Below are positions 63,041-64,000 of a DNA stretch of 64,000 nucleotides, piece after piece. A model generated the notes under the pieces. The model was not told the origin of the DNA, searched no databases, and was given only the letters and a program-made list of their open reading frames with translations. How positions within the stretch are numbered: position 1 is the stretch's first letter; the number at the start of each line of letters is the position of its first letter. A program made the position numbers and the translations under genes. This DNA comes from Nibrella viscosa (lineage in GTDB: Bacteria; Bacteroidota; Bacteroidia; Cytophagales; Spirosomataceae): assembly GCF_039541875.1 (NCBI RefSeq), contig NZ_BAABHB010000004.1, positions 372,001-436,000 of the forward strand, read 5' to 3'.

Positions 63041-64000
63041 ATGAGGAAACAATTACTGCTGTGGATGCTGGTGAGTCTGCTCCCGGCGCTGGCGGCCCAG
63101 GCCCAGTCGCGCATCCTATCCGGAACCATCCGGTCTGCGGAGGAAGGCCCGTTACCAGGGGTTAATATTATTGTAAAGGGAACCCAGCTTGGTTCCTCAA
63201 CGGACTCGGACGGTAAATTCAGTCTGAGTGTTCCTGCCGAGAATGCAGTTCTGATTATCAGCTCAATTGGCTTTATCACCGAAGAAATTACCGTGGGCAA
63301 CCGGTCGAAACTTGACCTGACGCTCAAAGCGGATGTGCGTGCGCTGGCGGAGGTGGTGGTAACCGCTTTCGGGGTGCAGAAAGAAGTAAAATCGCTGGGT
63401 TACGGGGTTCAGGAGATCAAGGGTCAGCAACTGACCGAAGCCCGCGCGGCTAACGTGGTCAACGGGCTGTCCGGTAAAATTGCCGGTCTGCGGGTCAGCT
63501 CCAACGGCGGTCCCGGCAGCGGCTCTACCATTCAGATTCGCGGTCAGGCCTCGATCGGGGGTAATAATCAGCCGCTGGTGGTTGTCGATGGCGTACCCAT
63601 TCAGCAGTCGTTCGATAAACGGTATGGCTCCGGCATCTCCGAGGTAAATCCCGATAATATCAAAGACATCAGCGTCCTGAAAGGGCCCAACGCGGCCGCT
63701 CTGTATGGGTCGCGGGCGGCCAACGGGGTTATCCTGATCACCACTAAAAACGGTTCGGGTACCAAGGGCATCGGCGTAGAAATAAATTCGAACGTAACGT
63801 TTGAGCGGCCGTGGATCAAGCCCCAGTTCCAGAATACCTATGGTGGGGGCAATGGTTACCGCACCTGGTACAGCGATGGCTGGAGCGGTGCCATCACCGA
63901 TCCGCTCGAAATCCAGCAGTACCGGGCTGCCTATGGACCGAATGCTCCGCTTTCGGGTACCGACGGCACCGACGAAAGCTGGGGCGCTCCGATGGACGGC
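63041..64000 (+). CDS. SusC/RagA-type TonB-dependent receptor (5' part, cut by window end)
   Basis: 320 codons are seen, the frame being open at the window end. Signal peptide (LLLWMLVSLLPALAAQAQ), CarboxypepD-regulatory-like domain (ILSGTIRSAEEGPLPGVNII, about 22-100), then the plug with EVVVTAFGVQKEVKSLGYG, VNGLSGKIAGLRV, PLVVVDGVPIQQS and AANGVILITTKNGS, and the start of the barrel. No STN domain, unlike the SusC at the other end of the window. A SusD partner should follow outside the window. Confidence 0.93.
   Translation, partial: MRKQLLLWMLVSLLPALAAQAQSRILSGTIRSAEEGPLPGVNIIVKGTQLGSSTDSDGKFSLSVPAENAVLIISSIGFITEEITVGNRSKLDLTLKADVRALAEVVVTAFGVQKEVKSLGYGVQEIKGQQLTEARAANVVNGLSGKIAGLRVSSNGGPGSGSTIQIRGQASIGGNNQPLVVVDGVPIQQSFDKRYGSGISEVNPDNIKDISVLKGPNAAALYGSRAANGVILITTKNGSGTKGIGVEINSNVTFERPWIKPQFQNTYGGGNGYRTWYSDGWSGAITDPLEIQQYRAAYGPNAPLSGTDGTDESWGAPMDG

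Overview
The window comes from a Bacteroidota chromosome, most likely a Cytophagales member close to Spirosoma and relatives. The evidence is SusC/SusD pairs, a fused CcoNO oxidase subunit, DUF2911, DUF6970 and DUF983 proteins, TAnnTTTG-type promoter boxes, little sign of Shine-Dalgarno sequences, and intergenic hairpins built from short degenerate words. I see no rRNA, tRNA, CRISPR array or intact transposase.

Layout. 0-12.7 kb is a polysaccharide-utilisation-like operon: SusC, SusD, a DUF2231/cytochrome/DUF1549/DUF1553 protein, a DUF1501 protein, a GH95-like glycosidase and a FucP-type sugar transporter. 12.8-19.5 kb is host-like: DUF2911, a thioredoxin-fold protein with an in-frame 15-bp minisatellite and no CxxC, a PAS histidine kinase overlapping a receiver-Crp/Fnr regulator, a HisKA_3/NarL two-component pair, and two small unknowns.

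19.8-34.9 kb is an accessory island. On the minus strand it holds a single-chain SIR2-APAZ-Argonaute protein (fused SPARSA-type short Argonaute) directly downstream of an MmeI-like type IIL restriction-modification enzyme. Next comes a strongly AT-rich plus-strand cassette of six genes (27.6-33.1 kb): a secreted protein, a TPR protein, DUF805, a von Willebrand A protein, a PP2C phosphatase with one membrane helix and a peptidoglycan-binding-like tail, and a protein kinase with a PEGA-like tail. The last three form a TerY-P-type vWA/phosphatase/kinase triad, apparently wired to the envelope. Long imperfect hairpins flank this cassette on both sides. The right edge carries a 53-codon relic of a second restriction-modification gene whose C-terminus matches the intact one 11 kb away.

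35-45 kb is housekeeping: rfbA, rfbB and galE (nucleotide sugars), a SirB1-like protein, an Sfp-type phosphopantetheinyl transferase, a lipoprotein hydrolase, a WD40 protein, a DivIVA-domain protein, folB and a YihY protein. 45-47 kb holds kduI and a D-2-hydroxyacid dehydrogenase. 47-53.3 kb is a complete cbb3 oxidase operon, ccoS-ccoNO-ccoQ-ccoP-ccoG-fixH-safE on the minus strand, with an FNR-like palindrome upstream. 53.4-57.2 kb holds a decayed DUF4143 ATPase and small unknown genes. 57.2-62.3 kb is a minus-strand operon for arsenosugar-type metabolism: a BamA-like barrel, a TIGR04283-type glycosyltransferase, an epimerase, an SDR, an AhpD-like protein and ArsS. The window ends inside a second SusC gene with a structured 5' leader.

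The best candidate for something new is the envelope-linked triad cassette with its hairpin boundaries. The fused SIR2-Argonaute is the clearest recognised defence system.
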